From the NCBI GenBank assembly GCA_021234535.1, contig CM037838.1, positions 27,319,969 through 27,383,968 on the forward strand: a stretch of 64,000 bases of DNA, in the 5' to 3' direction. Source of the DNA: Stichopus chloronotus (Eukaryota > Echinodermata > Holothuroidea > Aspidochirotida > Stichopodidae). Shown here piece by piece: positions 1 through 12,200 of the stretch (its first letter is position 1; the number at the start of each line of letters is the position of its first letter). The position numbers were made by a program, and so were the translations under genes. The notes under the pieces were generated by a model. That model saw nothing but the letters and a program-made list of their open reading frames with translations, did not search any database and was not told where the DNA came from.

Positions 1-554
1 TTGTTGTCAATTACACTTTTGCATTTGGTTGAATTTTAGAGATCTTAAATGCTGGGGCTATTTCCACTGAGTTCTCTATGACTTTTAAAAGTTTGAAGAA
101 AATGCAAATATGACAATGTGGATTGTTGCACAGTGTCGGTTTTTCTTTCATTAGGCCTGTATATATTATCTCTTAATTTCTCAATTACTTGGGGTCACAT
201 GGGTAAGTGATATCAATAGAAGTAAAGAAGGAAACACAAAATTTCCAGAACATCACCTTAGGGGCGTACAAATTCTTAACTGTCCTTTAAAAAAAGGGCT
301 AAGTGAACAAAGGATATAAAATAAGGCATTATCATGAGAGTGCTTCTCTTGACGTCACAAATTTGAATACTTAGCCAATGTTTATGCATGATGCAGGTAT
401 CAAAGACAGGAATTTGCATGTGGAATTGTCAGTATTTGATAGAATGTGGGGCTATTTTCAACAATTTTAATGATTAATACAACCAATTTTCCAAAACATC
501 ATTTTCAGGTCACACAAACAAATAATATAATGAAATTTTGAGATTGGTCCTTAC
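1..554 (-). other. Intron of the SDR gene; no further exon seen
   Basis: The donor GTAAGG follows the exon ending at 555. I saw no further exon, YxxxK motif or repeat down to base 1, so the next exon is presumably outside the window. Confidence 0.5.
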
Positions 555-2759
555 CTTTCATGTGACCACTTGCATCTGGATCATGCAGTTCTGATGATAC
601 CACCACGACTCTTGCTTCACCATCCTTGCTTGCCGTCTGCTTCAAGATGTCAAGCAGCAGATTTGTGAGCAAGAAATGTCCTACATTGGAGGTTAAGAAT
701 ACATATTGCAGGGTTGCTTAGGAGGAACAAACAATAACCAAAACAAAAAAAAAAGGAAGGTAAATTACAATGATAGACAACTGGTCAGGATTCTTCCAAA
801 TTTAATTATAACAGTATTGACCAATGGTACATTTTACAGATGCAGGCTCCAGTAGGGTAAAAGTAACAAAGGGATGCACTAAAAATTAATTTTTGACTTG
901 CTTATACTGTGAACAACTTCTGAAACTTAAACTAGAAAGACTGAATTTGGCCACAAATTGCCTTTTAGGCAAAAAGAAAAAGTTGCATTTTTCCGTAATA
1001 TCAGTGCCAATAAAAACAAGATAGTCAAAAGGACTTTGTGATTCCTTGGCAATACACATGAACAACACAGGACAACTTGTACATACCAATTTTGAAATTC
1101 AAACACCTTATCTTCAAGATAGAGCATGCCTACACTAAGCTATTTTGACCACTGTGTATACTGAGCAATTTCACATGTTTTTACAATTTGATCTCCAGTG
1201 ACCTCAAATGAAATCTGACGAACGCCAAAATTCATGGAAACCATCTACTCACTATGGCCAACCCACACGCTAAGTATGAAATTAATCACGAATTACCCTT
1301 CTTGAGAGTGTGTTTTCAAGATTGTCACATATTGACCTCTGGTGACCTCAAATGACATTTGACCTCTACCAAAAAGGACAGGGATCATCTTCTTCATATG
1401 ACAAGCCTACACACCATGAAGAGATTAGTCAAGATTATCATTCTAGAGAAATTGTGTTTCAAAGCTTGTCACAGTTTGACCTCTGTTGACCTCAAATGAC
1501 CTTTGGTCTTCACAAAAAACAACAGGGATCATCCACTCACTGTAACCAACCCACACACTTAGAATGAAATTAGTCATAATCACCCTTCTTGAGATATTAT
1601 GTTTACAAGGTTTTCACATTTTGACCTCTGGTGATCTCAAACGACCTTTGAAACCCACCAAAAATAGTATGGATCATCTTTTCCATATGATCAACCCACA
1701 CACCCAAATACGACATTAGTTAAGGCTATGCTTCTTGAGTTACAGTGTTTGTATAGAGTTACAAGGGTTTCACAATTTGAGCTCTGGTGACCTCAAAGAC
1801 CTTTGACCTTGACAAAAAACAAAGCAGATCATCTACTCAATATGATCAACTCACACACCAAGTACGATATTGGTCAAGGTTACCCTTCTTGAGATATCGT
1901 GTTTACAATTAAGGCATCACATACACACACACACCAGCACCATCACACAGATTTATTTGGCCTTCGGCAAGGAATCAAAAAGAGTTTCTAGTGGCACAGT
2001 GGTTATCAATGTTTCTGAGCGATGGTCTACGCGACAAGCTACCAAACAGGCCAACATACCCCTTCCTACTGCAAGACAAAATTCCAAAATGGGGGCACAC
2101 TTCTAAGGACATAAGCAACAAATTTTATATTAATCTGAAGCACTATATGAGCTGCATGATTTTTAAAGAATGAACAATAAATGCTATGTAGCTGGATATG
2201 GTAACAAAAGACGCTTTTTCATGTAAACAAGCTTTCATTCTTTACCCAGATGATTTGTTCCAAAGGTTATCTCGAATCCATCTTCCGTGTGTTGTAAAGT
2301 TTTGCCCCGAAATGGCATAGCAATTCCTGCATTGTTGATTAGCACGTGGAGCGGTTTCCCCGTCGCATGAAAGGCATCCGAAAATTCATGAATAGACTTC
2401 AAAGATGCAAGATCCAGCTGAAGAAACAAAAATATACATCAGATGGAAAGACGATTGCAAAAAAAAAAAAAAACACAAAGAAATGACCAGCCACCCATGA
2501 CTCCAGCATATCTACAGGTTTTGATTACACAGCAGATGCTTAATGAGACATTAATTTATAGCACGCTTAGCAGCAGCCTAACCTTCATAAATGACGCAGA
2601 TACATCAGGCACCTGTGACTTCAGCTTATTTACGGCTTCATTGCCTTTAACGTCACTTCTGCAGGCTAGGACCAGATCGTAACCTCCAGCTTCTGCTAAC
2701 ATTTCAGCTGCCCTGTAGCCGACACCAGAGTTAGCTCCAGTGATGATTATTGTCTTCAT
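555..2759 (-). CDS. Short-chain dehydrogenase/reductase, first three coding exons (partial)
   Basis: NAD(P)-dependent oxidoreductase of the classical SDR fold, nearest in character to retinol dehydrogenase/DHRS/WWOX-type members; the substrate cannot be told. Coding exons on the minus strand are 2759-2583 (59 codons), 2417-2246 and 680-555. All have GT donors and AG acceptors, and the phases join. The start is the ATG at 2759-2757, because the nucleotide-binding glycine motif TGANSGVG follows at residues 7-14, as is usual at an SDR N-terminus. Residues 87-90 are NNAG. NHLGHF follows at 114-119, and residues 141-146 read VVVVSS, which should hold the catalytic serine strand. The exon with the YxxxK active site is not in the window, so the gene continues leftwards past base 1 and is about half complete here. 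Assignment to the SDR superfamily is secure; the subfamily is not. Confidence 0.85.
1150..1990. repeat. Family A dispersed repeat: tandem TGACCT-rich monomers inside SDR intron 2
   Basis: About six degenerate monomers of roughly 130 bp. Each contains a run of TGACCT hexamers, then a stretch like GGATCATCTACTCA, then ACCCACACACC and CTTCTTGAGATATCGTG. The array ends in a CA-rich tract and the terminus CTTCGGCAAGGAATCAAAAA (ends near 1983). A mirror-image motif, TTTGTGATTCCTTGGCAA, lies at about 1036-1053 at the other side. Related arrays lie near 16.3, 17.8, 18.3 and 48.6 kb. No protein-coding capacity was recognised. Confidence 0.75.
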
Positions 2760-3960
2760 ATTTTATGCTTCTTTTTGGCAACCTTTCAAATTAAAAGTAA
2801 GAAAAACAAAGGTAATTTAAAACATTAAATACCCTTCCAAAATGAACTCATAAACTGCCAATGACAAAAGACATAATAAAACACATAGTTACAAAATGAA
2901 CTGAAAACAACTCCACTTCTACTCAGTTTGTAATTCCTTGTAATACTGTCACTGTTCAGTGCCTACTGCATGTCTACCTGCAATACTAAAGCTGAATGTC
3001 TCCCTCAACGATCTGATACAAGGACTGAATCAATTCCTACTTCACCACAGATCGAGGTACAGACCAACAGTCCAAAGGCACTCTGGTTCCTGCTTGAAGA
3101 TGCTTTAACTTTAAGCTCAGCTGGTGGTCACCAACTTGCTATCGTTCACGTCGTATAAATAGTCCTGACATGCACGTGTATATGGGGACAGAACTGATTC
3201 ATCTTATACAGTATTTGCAGAGTACCTGACTGATCTACCAAATTTAATGGTACGAAACTGATATCAGTGGATAGGAGATAACATTTTCCTTCTATTTTGA
3301 TCAAAGCTGAGTGGTTTTACAATGTCTCGAAGTATTAATAGATAATTTTACGATGGGTTGGAAACGTGTTTGTAGACCATTTCATAAGATGGGTCAAATT
3401 CCTACTTTTCAACATGCTTGCTTGCCAAAGTGGCCATCAACAGAATTTTTTAAGTTTTAGCAAATAGTTTTCATAATTTTTATCTTTTGACAGTTTCTAA
3501 ATTGAATTAGAGCACCATTGGTGCAGAGGCTCATACCTCAACATCCTGAAGATACCATTTATGTATCATTATGTCAAATCATAGGCACCAGTGAGTATCA
3601 CTATACCTAATCATCAACATTGTGCAAGAGAATATGTAGGACTGCACAATTTTCAGAACTTCATAAACTTGTGCTACAACATTGCAGAAGTTTGATCTTT
3701 GTCAATAAATTAAAGTTGTAAAAATTTTAATGGGTACTACCAAATAACAATGCTTATAATCAGCATCACTATTCACATCCAATAATTATGGAAACTGTCA
3801 ATTTTTACTAATTTTTCTTATTGGTTTGTACTGGCTATGGGTATATGAATTGGTACTAATGTGGAGAAGTAAATGGTCACGAGATTTCCAAACTCAATTT
3901 AAATCATTAGCAACTCACTCATTAATGGTCATTTACATGTGACTCATAATGGGCCCTCTT
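2760..3960. other. Flank upstream of the SDR start; nothing recognised
   Basis: AT-rich sequence upstream of the minus-strand ATG at 2759. It should include the 5' UTR and promoter, but no TATA box, CpG cluster or additional exon could be identified with confidence. Confidence 0.4.
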
Positions 3961-3989
3961 AGTTGAATATTGATCAGTTACTAGAAAAA

Positions 3990-4745
3990 GTGCCCCTTTA
4001 AGTCCATATACTGGCCAACATACCTGAGGGCAATACAGAGTTTCAGTTAGCATAGCAACCAACACTGCCCAATTACTCAATTATCATTCATGCACGGTAC
4101 GGATATTTGAGATGTGCAGGACAGTTTAAAGGGGCGCTTTAATGAGAGAAGGAGAAGCAATTTGCAGAATTCCATAAAATGGGCCATTGGGCCCACATGG
4201 GGTCTTGGACTACCAATTCCTGAACACCCTGAAGGGACCACTAATTGAGCATCATTGTGACAAACCATCAACATTGTACAACATAATCTGTAGGAGAAGA
4301 AGCATTTTGTAGAACTTCATAAAATGGACCATAGGGTCCACATGGGACCTTAGACAAACTTTTTTGTACACCCCAGATGAAGCACCACCTAGGGATTATT
4401 GAGTTCAAGTTAAATATAAATCCATGGATGCATGTGTGAGAAGCAACATTTTAAACAGAATTTCACATAAAGGGCCATTGGGCCCACAAGAAACCTTGGA
4501 CCAAAAATTCCTGAACACCCCGAAGGGACCAATAAGTGAACATCATTGTGACAAACCATCAGCATTGTACAAAACAATCTGTAGGAGGAGAAGCATTTTG
4601 TAGAATTTCATAAAATGGGCCAAAGGGCCCATATGGGACCTTGGACCAAAAATTCCTGAACACCCTAAATGGTCCACCACCTATGGAACATTGTGTCTAA
4701 GTTTCAGACAAATCCATGAAAGCATGACGGAGGAGAAGCATTTTG
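3990..4745 (-). repeat. Family B dispersed repeat array
   Basis: Three to four degenerate monomers of about 190 bp containing CATAAAATGGGCCATTGGGC, then CACATGGGACCTTGGACC, then TTCCTGAACACCC, then CATTGTGACAAACCATCA. The reverse complement matches monomers in the array at about 60.0-60.9 kb, for example CATTTTATGAAATCATGCAA and CTCCTACAGATTATATGGTA there. The two arrays are therefore the same family in opposite orientation. The 25-bp minisatellite follows directly. Confidence 0.7.
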
Positions 4746-4782
4746 AACAATTGTGAACCATTGTGAACCATTGTGAACCATT

Positions 4783-5440
4783 GATAGATAGACAGACAGA
4801 TTGGATCGACAGATAGACAGACAGACTGGATCGACAGATAGACAGACAGACTGGATCGACAGATATACAGACAGACTGGATCGACAGATAGACAGACAGA
4901 CTGGATCGACAGATAGACAGACAGAATGGATCGACAGATAGACAGACAGACTGGATCGACAGAGAGACAGACAGACTGGATCGACAGATAGACAGACAGA
5001 CTGGATCGACAGATAGACAGACAGACTGGATCGACAGATAGACAGACAGACTGGATCGACAGAGAGACAGACAGACTGGATCGACAGAGAGACAGACAGA
5101 CTGGATCGACAGAGAGACAGACAGACTGGATCGACAGAGAGACAGACAGACTGGATCGAAAGAGAGACAGACAGACTGGATCGACGGATAGACAGACAGA
5201 CTGGATCCACGGATAGACAGACAGACTGGATCGACAGATAGACAGACAGACTGGATCGACAGAGAGACAGACAGACTGGATCGACAGAGAGACAGACTGG
5301 ATCGACAGAGAGACAGACAGATTGGATCGACAGATTGGATCGACAGATTGGATCGACAGATTGGATCGACAGATTGTATAGACAGATTGGATAGACAGAT
5401 TGGATAGACAGATTGGATAGACAGATAGATAGATAGAGTG
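4783..5440. repeat. 25-bp minisatellite array
   Basis: About 25 tandem copies of a 25-bp unit (GACAGACAGACTGGATCGAC plus AGATA), with A/G variants at a few positions. It degrades to a 10-11 bp unit and then to GATA repeats at the right end (5300-5440), and three ATTGTGAACC repeats precede it. Because 25 is not a multiple of 3 and the unit has no minus-strand stops, two long overlapping minus-strand open frames (250 and 339 codons, 4697-5723) run through it. These are a product of the repeat and not genes. Confidence 0.95.
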
Positions 5441-5449
5441 ACGCCGCAC

Positions 5450-8339
5450 TATTACAATAGCTCACACCAGCTAGCTGGTATGAGCTAAAAATCATCTCTT
5501 CTAGTTTATTATCAATCAAAAAATCCATGTCGTCACGAAACGTCATACAAAAAATGTAACAGAAGGAAGCTATTTTTGCATAGTTGCAGATAGACTGTAT
5601 TAAGCAGAACATCAAAACTTTGCAAGCATCCGGCCCACATGGAAATGCCTCAAGAAATCTGCAACACAATGACCTAGAGTACACAAGAGGACAAGGTATA
5701 TGATATGATAAGGAGACAGCCAATGTGAAATGTTACCTTGGCTACATCTTATTTACTTACATTTACAGTTTATGTCACAAAAGTACAGTAGTGTACTAAA
5801 CAACTATTTTTTCCTAAAGGGTAAGGCAAAAGGGAATAAAGGGACCACTCCATCACCTTTCTACTGCATGACAGGGAACATGATGCTGTTTTAATATATG
5901 ATGTGTCTCCTTATATTCATCAATCTTAAACAGAAAACAGAAACATGTCCTACTAAAAAACACGGTTTGCCAGCTTGCATGGACCTTTACAGTTTTTAGT
6001 TTTAACTCCACAGCCACATCAACAGGACTTTTGCCTATACTTATCAAAGTACATGTAACACTGATATATTACGGGTCACCCGTCAGCTGTGCTGAACAGC
6101 AGAGGGTTACTTCCAAAATATTTTGATTGGACAATTCTCTGCAATAGCTGAAGATGTTAAAGACAAAAACTCATCGCTCCAAACAGTTTTAATTCTTCCG
6201 CCCACAGCCTGTCTAAAATTTCTTAACATGTATGTGTTATCAAACAATGATCCTGTATGGGTAATATCAGAGACTCTTCACCTTTTAAATTTGCTGTCAA
6301 TCAAAGAATAGAACCAGTTGAGAATTCTGCCATCCAGAAGCCAAAAATGTAGCATGGGGTGATGAGTTGCTGCCCTGAAACTCATGCGATAAAAATGCCC
6401 CTACGGCCTCTTCCCAGACCTGGTCTTCCCAATTCAGGACAGTGTACCTACTGTAGTGATGGTCAGTGACTTAAATATTCTGTGGTTTCTCTCTTGCACC
6501 TTACATCCTACTTCTTTCCCAGCTGCCTAGCAGAAGGTAATCTCTTATGAAACGTACTGCTCGAGTGCACACTGGGCGAATAAAGCTGAGATTGTGTTGA
6601 CACAAAAGATAGGTTCTGGTGCAGTCCTTGACAAGCACAGTCTCATAGAAAAGAAGAGTCACACATCATGCTCAATGGGTGCAGAAGTTAAATCAACATC
6701 TACTGGCTTCATAAATGCACAGGTCAGTAGTGATTATACAAAGAGTGCTTAAACCATACAGCCACTTGCATATTGTAACTCCAATTCCTCTGATAATTAA
6801 CTTTTCCAAGTTAACAAATTTACAAAATGAAATTTACAAAGTTAGACTCAACACTAGAGAAATAATACATTGTAGAAACCACAAAGAAATGCTGACAGTT
6901 TTCTCTTCTTCTCTCTTTTTTTTTTTTTTTTGAAGTATAACCTATTAGTTCCAGTAGGGATTCCACTAAATAACTTGCTTCACACAAACATTCTCTCTCA
7001 GAGCAAACTAAGGAATACTTGCCCACCACGTGCTCCAAGGATGCATGACTGAAATCTTGTGATGTTTCACAGCCTTGTGACTTCTACCTGAATATCTCGG
7101 GTTGTAAGGGTGTAAAATGCATGAACAATCTTATACAGCTCTGCAGGTATTTAGGGATAACTTCCTACTACAGCAGCCAATATTTTGGAATTTGAAGTGA
7201 AACATTTAGAGCAAAAATATCAGGTCCTTGCCAATATTTTGGAGTGGATTCACAGATGTGCAAGGGGTATCCATGCAGCCATCTTCAAATAGTGATAGCT
7301 GGTATTTTGGAGTGGATTCACACTCAGAAAGGCAGATGTAATTTAAAAGATTTCTTATATTAGAATGACACATCACTGTGGGTAATTTGTCAAGTGTTTA
7401 CCTTTCTGTTCTAGAAGACCAGAATGTCTGTGGGACTTTTTTCACCGAGAGATATGCTACAACCTCAGATTTGCCCCATGGACCCCCAACAGACTTTGCC
7501 TCTGGACACCACATTAGGGGTCATAATTAAGTTTCACATTTGAAGTATATATCCTGAAACTTAATATTCCACCCAGAGATATGCTAAGACCTCAGGGCCT
7601 CCAGGGCATTTCCCCCTGAGCCCCCACTAAAACTTGGTCCCTGGACCAAACAAGGGATTCTAGGACAGGTCCACGCTATTCTATCCCAAAGTGAACTTAA
7701 TTTCAAATTGATTGGAATAATGAACGTAAGATATCATCTTAAAGGTAAAAAAGTGAATTTTATGAATATGTAAAGAAAATGAAAAAATCTTGTATAGTTT
7801 TTCCACAAAATGTTTTATTCGCAATTAGTGTTGGTCTACTTTCAATTGTGAAGACATGGTTCCAAATTCTTTCACTTGGCTATTATTGTATTTCAGGTCA
7901 GTTGCAGTGCAGCTATGTGGTGCTCTAAGTGATGATCAACAACTGAAACTTCTGAGAGAGTCAAGGTGTTTTATTTTTTCTGTTTCTTCCTTGGGGGTGT
8001 TACGGATTGATAAGTGTCATTGTAATTGTCATCCCTATTGTGATACGCATCTGCTATACATGTAGTAAAAAGAGAAACAAGCAAATTATTGCAGAAACCT
8101 GACAGCATATCCATGCAAATGGATTATCCAAATATCCTTCTATACATGTTAAATTACAACATAGTGCAGTTTTCCTTTTAAGTCAGGGGATTGTACCCTA
8201 GACTAGTGATGAACTTCCTGCAAAGCTAAACAGCACAAGTTAAGCAACAATATAAGTGTCATTTAAATGTGTGTCTCAAGAGTCAATGGTAATTGGCCAC
8301 TCTCTTTTAGTCATAGTTCCACACGTCAGTCAGCAACAT
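5450..8339. other. No gene recognised
   Basis: Intergenic AT-rich sequence. Near 7190-7330 there is a short degenerate direct repeat built on CCAATATTTTGGAGTGGATT. Near 7445-7640 a block containing GAGATATGCTA followed by CCTCAG occurs twice, about 130 bp apart. Open frames are short and show no recognisable protein motif. Confidence 0.4.
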
Positions 8340-9480
8340 AGGGATATGTGCCGTATCTATAGGACACAGACATCAGTAATGTGAGCAAACTTGAGTTCAA
8401 TATTAAAATGGAATTGTGGCAGTGCCACACAGGTTGATTCCACGTTCTTTCATGTTTTTGTATAAATTTAATACAAGTTTAAATGTACTACAATCTGATA
8501 CAAAAACATTTTTACATCTTTTCCGGGTGCATGATGCTATTAATCCTCTCCCGGCTCCTACTCCTCCCATTTCACACCAGCTCCACCTTTGCAACCAACA
8601 TACAGTATGTATGCCCCTTCCCTACCGACCTAAGAAAATGATTAAATTTTACCTTTCGATATCACACACTATGATCATGCTGTTGCTAATTTCCCAAATC
8701 TAGTGTGGCAGTACAGAGAACACACAGTTGAAGTTGTAAACTGAAAACGGGGATAAATCCTTATATTTCACAGGAACTGGGGATTTGTTACAGTATCTTG
8801 ACACAGACAACAGTGGTGTGAGCAAATAGCTGTCACTGTGGTACTGTGGCAGTGCTAAAATGTGATACCAGCTCCACATTTGCAGCAAATGTATTTGTTC
8901 CCCCTTCCCTACCGACCTACAAAAATGGTTAAATTTCCCCTTTTGATATCACAGAACGATGATGCTATCTCCCATATCTAGTGTAGCAGTACAGAGAACA
9001 CAGAACACACAGTTGAAGTTGTACACTGAAAACGGCGATAATTCCTTATTATTTCACAGGGAACTGGGGATTTGTTATCTTAACGCAGACAACAGTGATG
9101 TGAGCAAACATCTGTCACTGTGGTACTGTGGAAGTGCTACAATTTGACGCCAGCTCCACATTTGCAGCAAATGTATGTATGCCCCCTTCCCTACCGACCT
9201 GCAAAAATGGTTAAATTTCACCTTTTGATATCACAAATTTATCATGATATTTCTAATCTCTTGTATCTAGTGTAGCAGTACAGAGAACACAGAACACACA
9301 GTTGAAGTAATACACAGAAAACGAGGATAAATCCTTATTATATCACAGGGAACTGGGGAATTGTTATACCGTCCATATGGCATGTACGCACATAACAGTG
9401 ATGTGAGCAAACCAGCTGTCATTGCCAGACTGTTGCCCCGTGGCAGTGCTACAGTTTGACGCCAGCCTCATATTCATATT
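8340..9480. repeat. Tandem repeat, ~285-bp unit, about 3.7 copies
   Basis: Three clear copies of CAGTACAGAGAACAC begin at about 8708, 8986 and 9278. Each is followed by ACACAGTTGAAGT, an ACTGAAAACG-type block, TTTCACAGGAACTGGGGA and CCCCTTCCCTACCGACCT. A partial, more diverged copy precedes them from about 8340. The spacing is roughly 280-290 bp. No coding content was recognised. Confidence 0.85.
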
Positions 9481-9654
9481 TCCTTGTACTAAGTTTGCAT
9501 TTTGTTGCATAATGAGTACCTTATTTGATGTAAGAGATGGCAAATATACAATACAAATGATCTTGTTATTTTTAATCATGCATCATTGTAATATACTCAT
9601 TTTGTATAGTTGTAAACAGTAAAAGAGTAGGCAGAACATGTGTAAAATGAAAAC

Positions 9655-9885
9655 AGGGATTCTTATTATTCAACAGGGAAGTGCTGCATCATCTTTAATT
9701 GAAGACATCAAAAATTTTGAGAGAATTCCCTTTTATCCACAACCAGGGTTGTGTTCCTGGATTCCAGGAATTCTCATTATTCAACAGGGAAGTGCTGCAT
9801 AATCTTTAATTGAAGACATCAAAAATTTTGAGAGAATTTCCTTGTATAAAACAACCAGGGTTGTGTTCCTGGATTCCACTTAGGG
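9655..9885. repeat. Tandem duplication, ~112-bp unit, two copies
   Basis: The block starting CATTATTCAACAGGGAAGTG and ending GGGTTGTGTTCCTGGATTCC occurs at about 9661-9768 and again at about 9775-9877. The copies differ by only a few substitutions and a short indel, so the duplication is relatively young. Confidence 0.9.
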
Positions 9886-10334
9886 GCCTAAGCTCAACCT
9901 TTACCCTTCATTAATATGGAAGTTTTTAGTACTTTCACAGTGCTTAATTAAGATAATCTCTGGCGGCCTAGCGACCCATCATCCCCTGCAATTTTACAGC
10001 TTTAATACACATGCACAACAGTTTGTCTCCCCCTTCCACCACCATTTGCTTGGCTTAATTCCTTTCAACTTTTGAAATATTTGCTCAGCTCTAGTCTACT
10101 CAGCCTATGATAGGTGTATTTAAAAAGATACTGTGAGAAGAGGTTAATGGTTCATAATAAATTATTGTCATATGTGAGGGCTCTAATACCATTTATTGTC
10201 CCAACTGAGTTATATGGAACATACTGCAACATTTATTGCTCGGCCGCTAAATTGCTCAATTGCAGGATTTTAAAACCTACCATGTACACAAATTAACAAC
10301 CAAGTTAGACATGCAGTCTAAGATAAACTATAAT

Positions 10335-11676
10335 CAGGCCCGTAGCCAGAGGGGGTCGGAGCGTTCGAACGACCCACCCCAATTTGAAGGCGGTCCATTT
10401 TCCAGCCCTGTGTCTCAAGGGTCAGCTATGATCTATTTTTTATCTTTACATATTGAGGGCGAATTTCCGTTCACTTTTGGCAGGAAGATAAAACCTTCCC
10501 ACTTATGTCATATATACAGGAACAAACTGACCACAATATATCATCCCCACGTACATGTACTAAGCGGGGTGATGTGACAATAAGCTCAAAAACGCGCATG
10601 CATGGTTATGTCATTGTGGCTGTGGATATTTGAACTATAGATACAATACAAAGCCCGGGACACACTGCCACAACAACCTGCGACACGACGGCGACCACCC
10701 ATCGTGTCTGTTGTGGTCGTGTGACTGGTTCCACGACTAGAGTTCAGTTGTGTCGTAAGCCGTTGCCTGTCCCGATTAAATATGTTCAATTGAGTCGGGT
10801 GCAGTCGGTACATTTTAAGCCCTGTCCAAACCACTACGACTACCAAAGAGTGTCTACTCAGGCCCGTAGCCAAGGAGGGGGCGAAAGAGGCAACCGTCCC
10901 TTCCCCCCTCACCTTGGCCATATTGTGGTATTTTATTTTTAGGTCTTCGCCAGAAATACCCAAGCGCAAAGACATAGCCAGGGAAAGTTGGGCAAATAGG
11001 GCGACCCTGCTTGATCTCATTTACGCTTTTTTTTCCCCTGCAATATCGTTCAATAGTAATTCCCTCAATTTATGCGGCAGGTCTACCAAGGCAGGGGTGG
11101 AATTCAGGGTTGGGAGCATGTAAGTATGCATGTAAAACACCCAGGAAGGGCCATTTCCTACTATCTGAGTGGTTTGTAGAGCCAAACGTTTCTTTGAATG
11201 CACATCTCGGCATTGCATCATTTTTCACAGACTGTTTTCTCAGTAATTGAGAAATTGTAGACATGAGATCTATATTTTAAGGCTGGGTTCATGCAACTGA
11301 AAAGACTTGGGAAGGGCTATTTCCGGCCATCTAGGGGGTATGTAAAACTCAAAATTTTCTTTTACGCTCCGCGCCAACCGGCGGTGGCGCTCCGCTTAAA
11401 TAGTCTTCACGAGTTCACACCCCCATTGACATATTTTGGCTACGCCCCTGTGTCTACTATTGATGTAAATTGTCTGCGACAGAACGTCTTATGTAGTCCT
11501 CTAAAATCCTCCAGATTGCGGCAAATCTGCAGATTTAAAAAATCCCCAGAAAATGCCTCCGGACCCCAAGCAACTGCATGCTTACAGCACCAACCAGTCG
11601 CTTCTGTATTTGGAAGAAAAAGGTCCACTGCTTGGAAAAAAGACCCACCCCTCTACATGGGTTGGCTACGGGCCTG
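10335..11676. mobile_element. Outer hAT-like non-autonomous element, interrupted by a second element
   Basis: A perfect 14-bp terminal inverted repeat, CAGGCCCGTAGCCA, stands at 10335-10348, and its reverse complement ends at 11676. The flanking 5 bp are identical (ATAAT at 10330-10334 and 11677-11681) and look like a target-site duplication. Ends starting with CAG are typical of hAT elements, which usually make 8-bp duplications; 5-bp duplications are reported for a hAT subgroup. Without the inserted inner element and its duplicated target it would be about 740 bp. No transposase was recognised. Confidence 0.75.
10859..11450. mobile_element. Inner hAT-like MITE nested in the outer element
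   Basis: A 592-bp element with left end CAGGCCCGTAGCCAA and right end (reverse complement) CAGGGGCGTAGCCAA, matching at 13 of 15 positions. It is flanked by a perfect 8-bp direct repeat, TGTCTACT, at 10851-10858 and 11451-11458. That is the target-duplication length expected of hAT transposition. It has no transposase frame, so it must have been mobilised in trans. Its ends closely resemble those of the element it interrupts, so both belong to one family. Confidence 0.9.
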
Positions 11677-11939
11677 ATAATGGACTGTGTAATAATTAAG
11701 TATAGCCTAGATTTGGCCTTAACTTAGTCCTATGACTCCACGCAATAATCATGTATCTCTAGTACTATAATAAACTGATTCTAGGCGAAGTAAATACTTG
11801 TTTTAACATGGCACACTATCCACAATGGTTAAAGCCTATGCGATTTATCGTAACCTAACACAGGGGTATAGGCAGACATCAATACAGCCTTTTCTGCACA
11901 TAAATCACAGAAGTATAATTTACATAGATTAATATTTTT

Positions 11940-12200
11940 TTTTACGAAGTTCTATCAGGATTTTTTTTTTCATACATGACACATATGGAAAAAAATGCAA
12001 TTTTAATCCGATTAAACAACTTCATAATTAAATTAATCACATTAGTAATTTGATAATCACATTTACGTAATTTGATTAATCAAGTTGACTAATTTAATTA
12101 ATCAAGTTCATAACTTGATTAAACAAATCTATAATTTGATTAATCGAATTTTTATTTAAATTTTAATTTAGTAATTAAAGTTAATTAAAATTAAAAAATT
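11940..12200. repeat. AT-rich simple/degenerate repeat
   Basis: Degenerate copies of AATTTGATTAATCAAGTT in both orientations, bordered by poly-T tracts. This is low-complexity sequence with many short palindromes. Confidence 0.7.

Noticed and set aside
3990..4140. CCCCTTTAAG and TTTAAAGGGGC as ends of a T2-like MITE
   Set aside because: The two words face outwards rather than inwards, so they cannot be the two termini of one element.
4697..5723. Two long minus-strand open reading frames (250 and 339 codons), Ser/Cys-rich
   Set aside because: They are generated by the 25-bp minisatellite; both frames are open for arithmetic reasons and show no independent protein feature.
10650..10858. GGGACACACTGCCACAACAA block as a separate PIF/Harbinger-type element inside the outer hAT-like element
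   Set aside because: I could not find a matching inverted end or a target duplication; the similar word near 10819 is in direct orientation.
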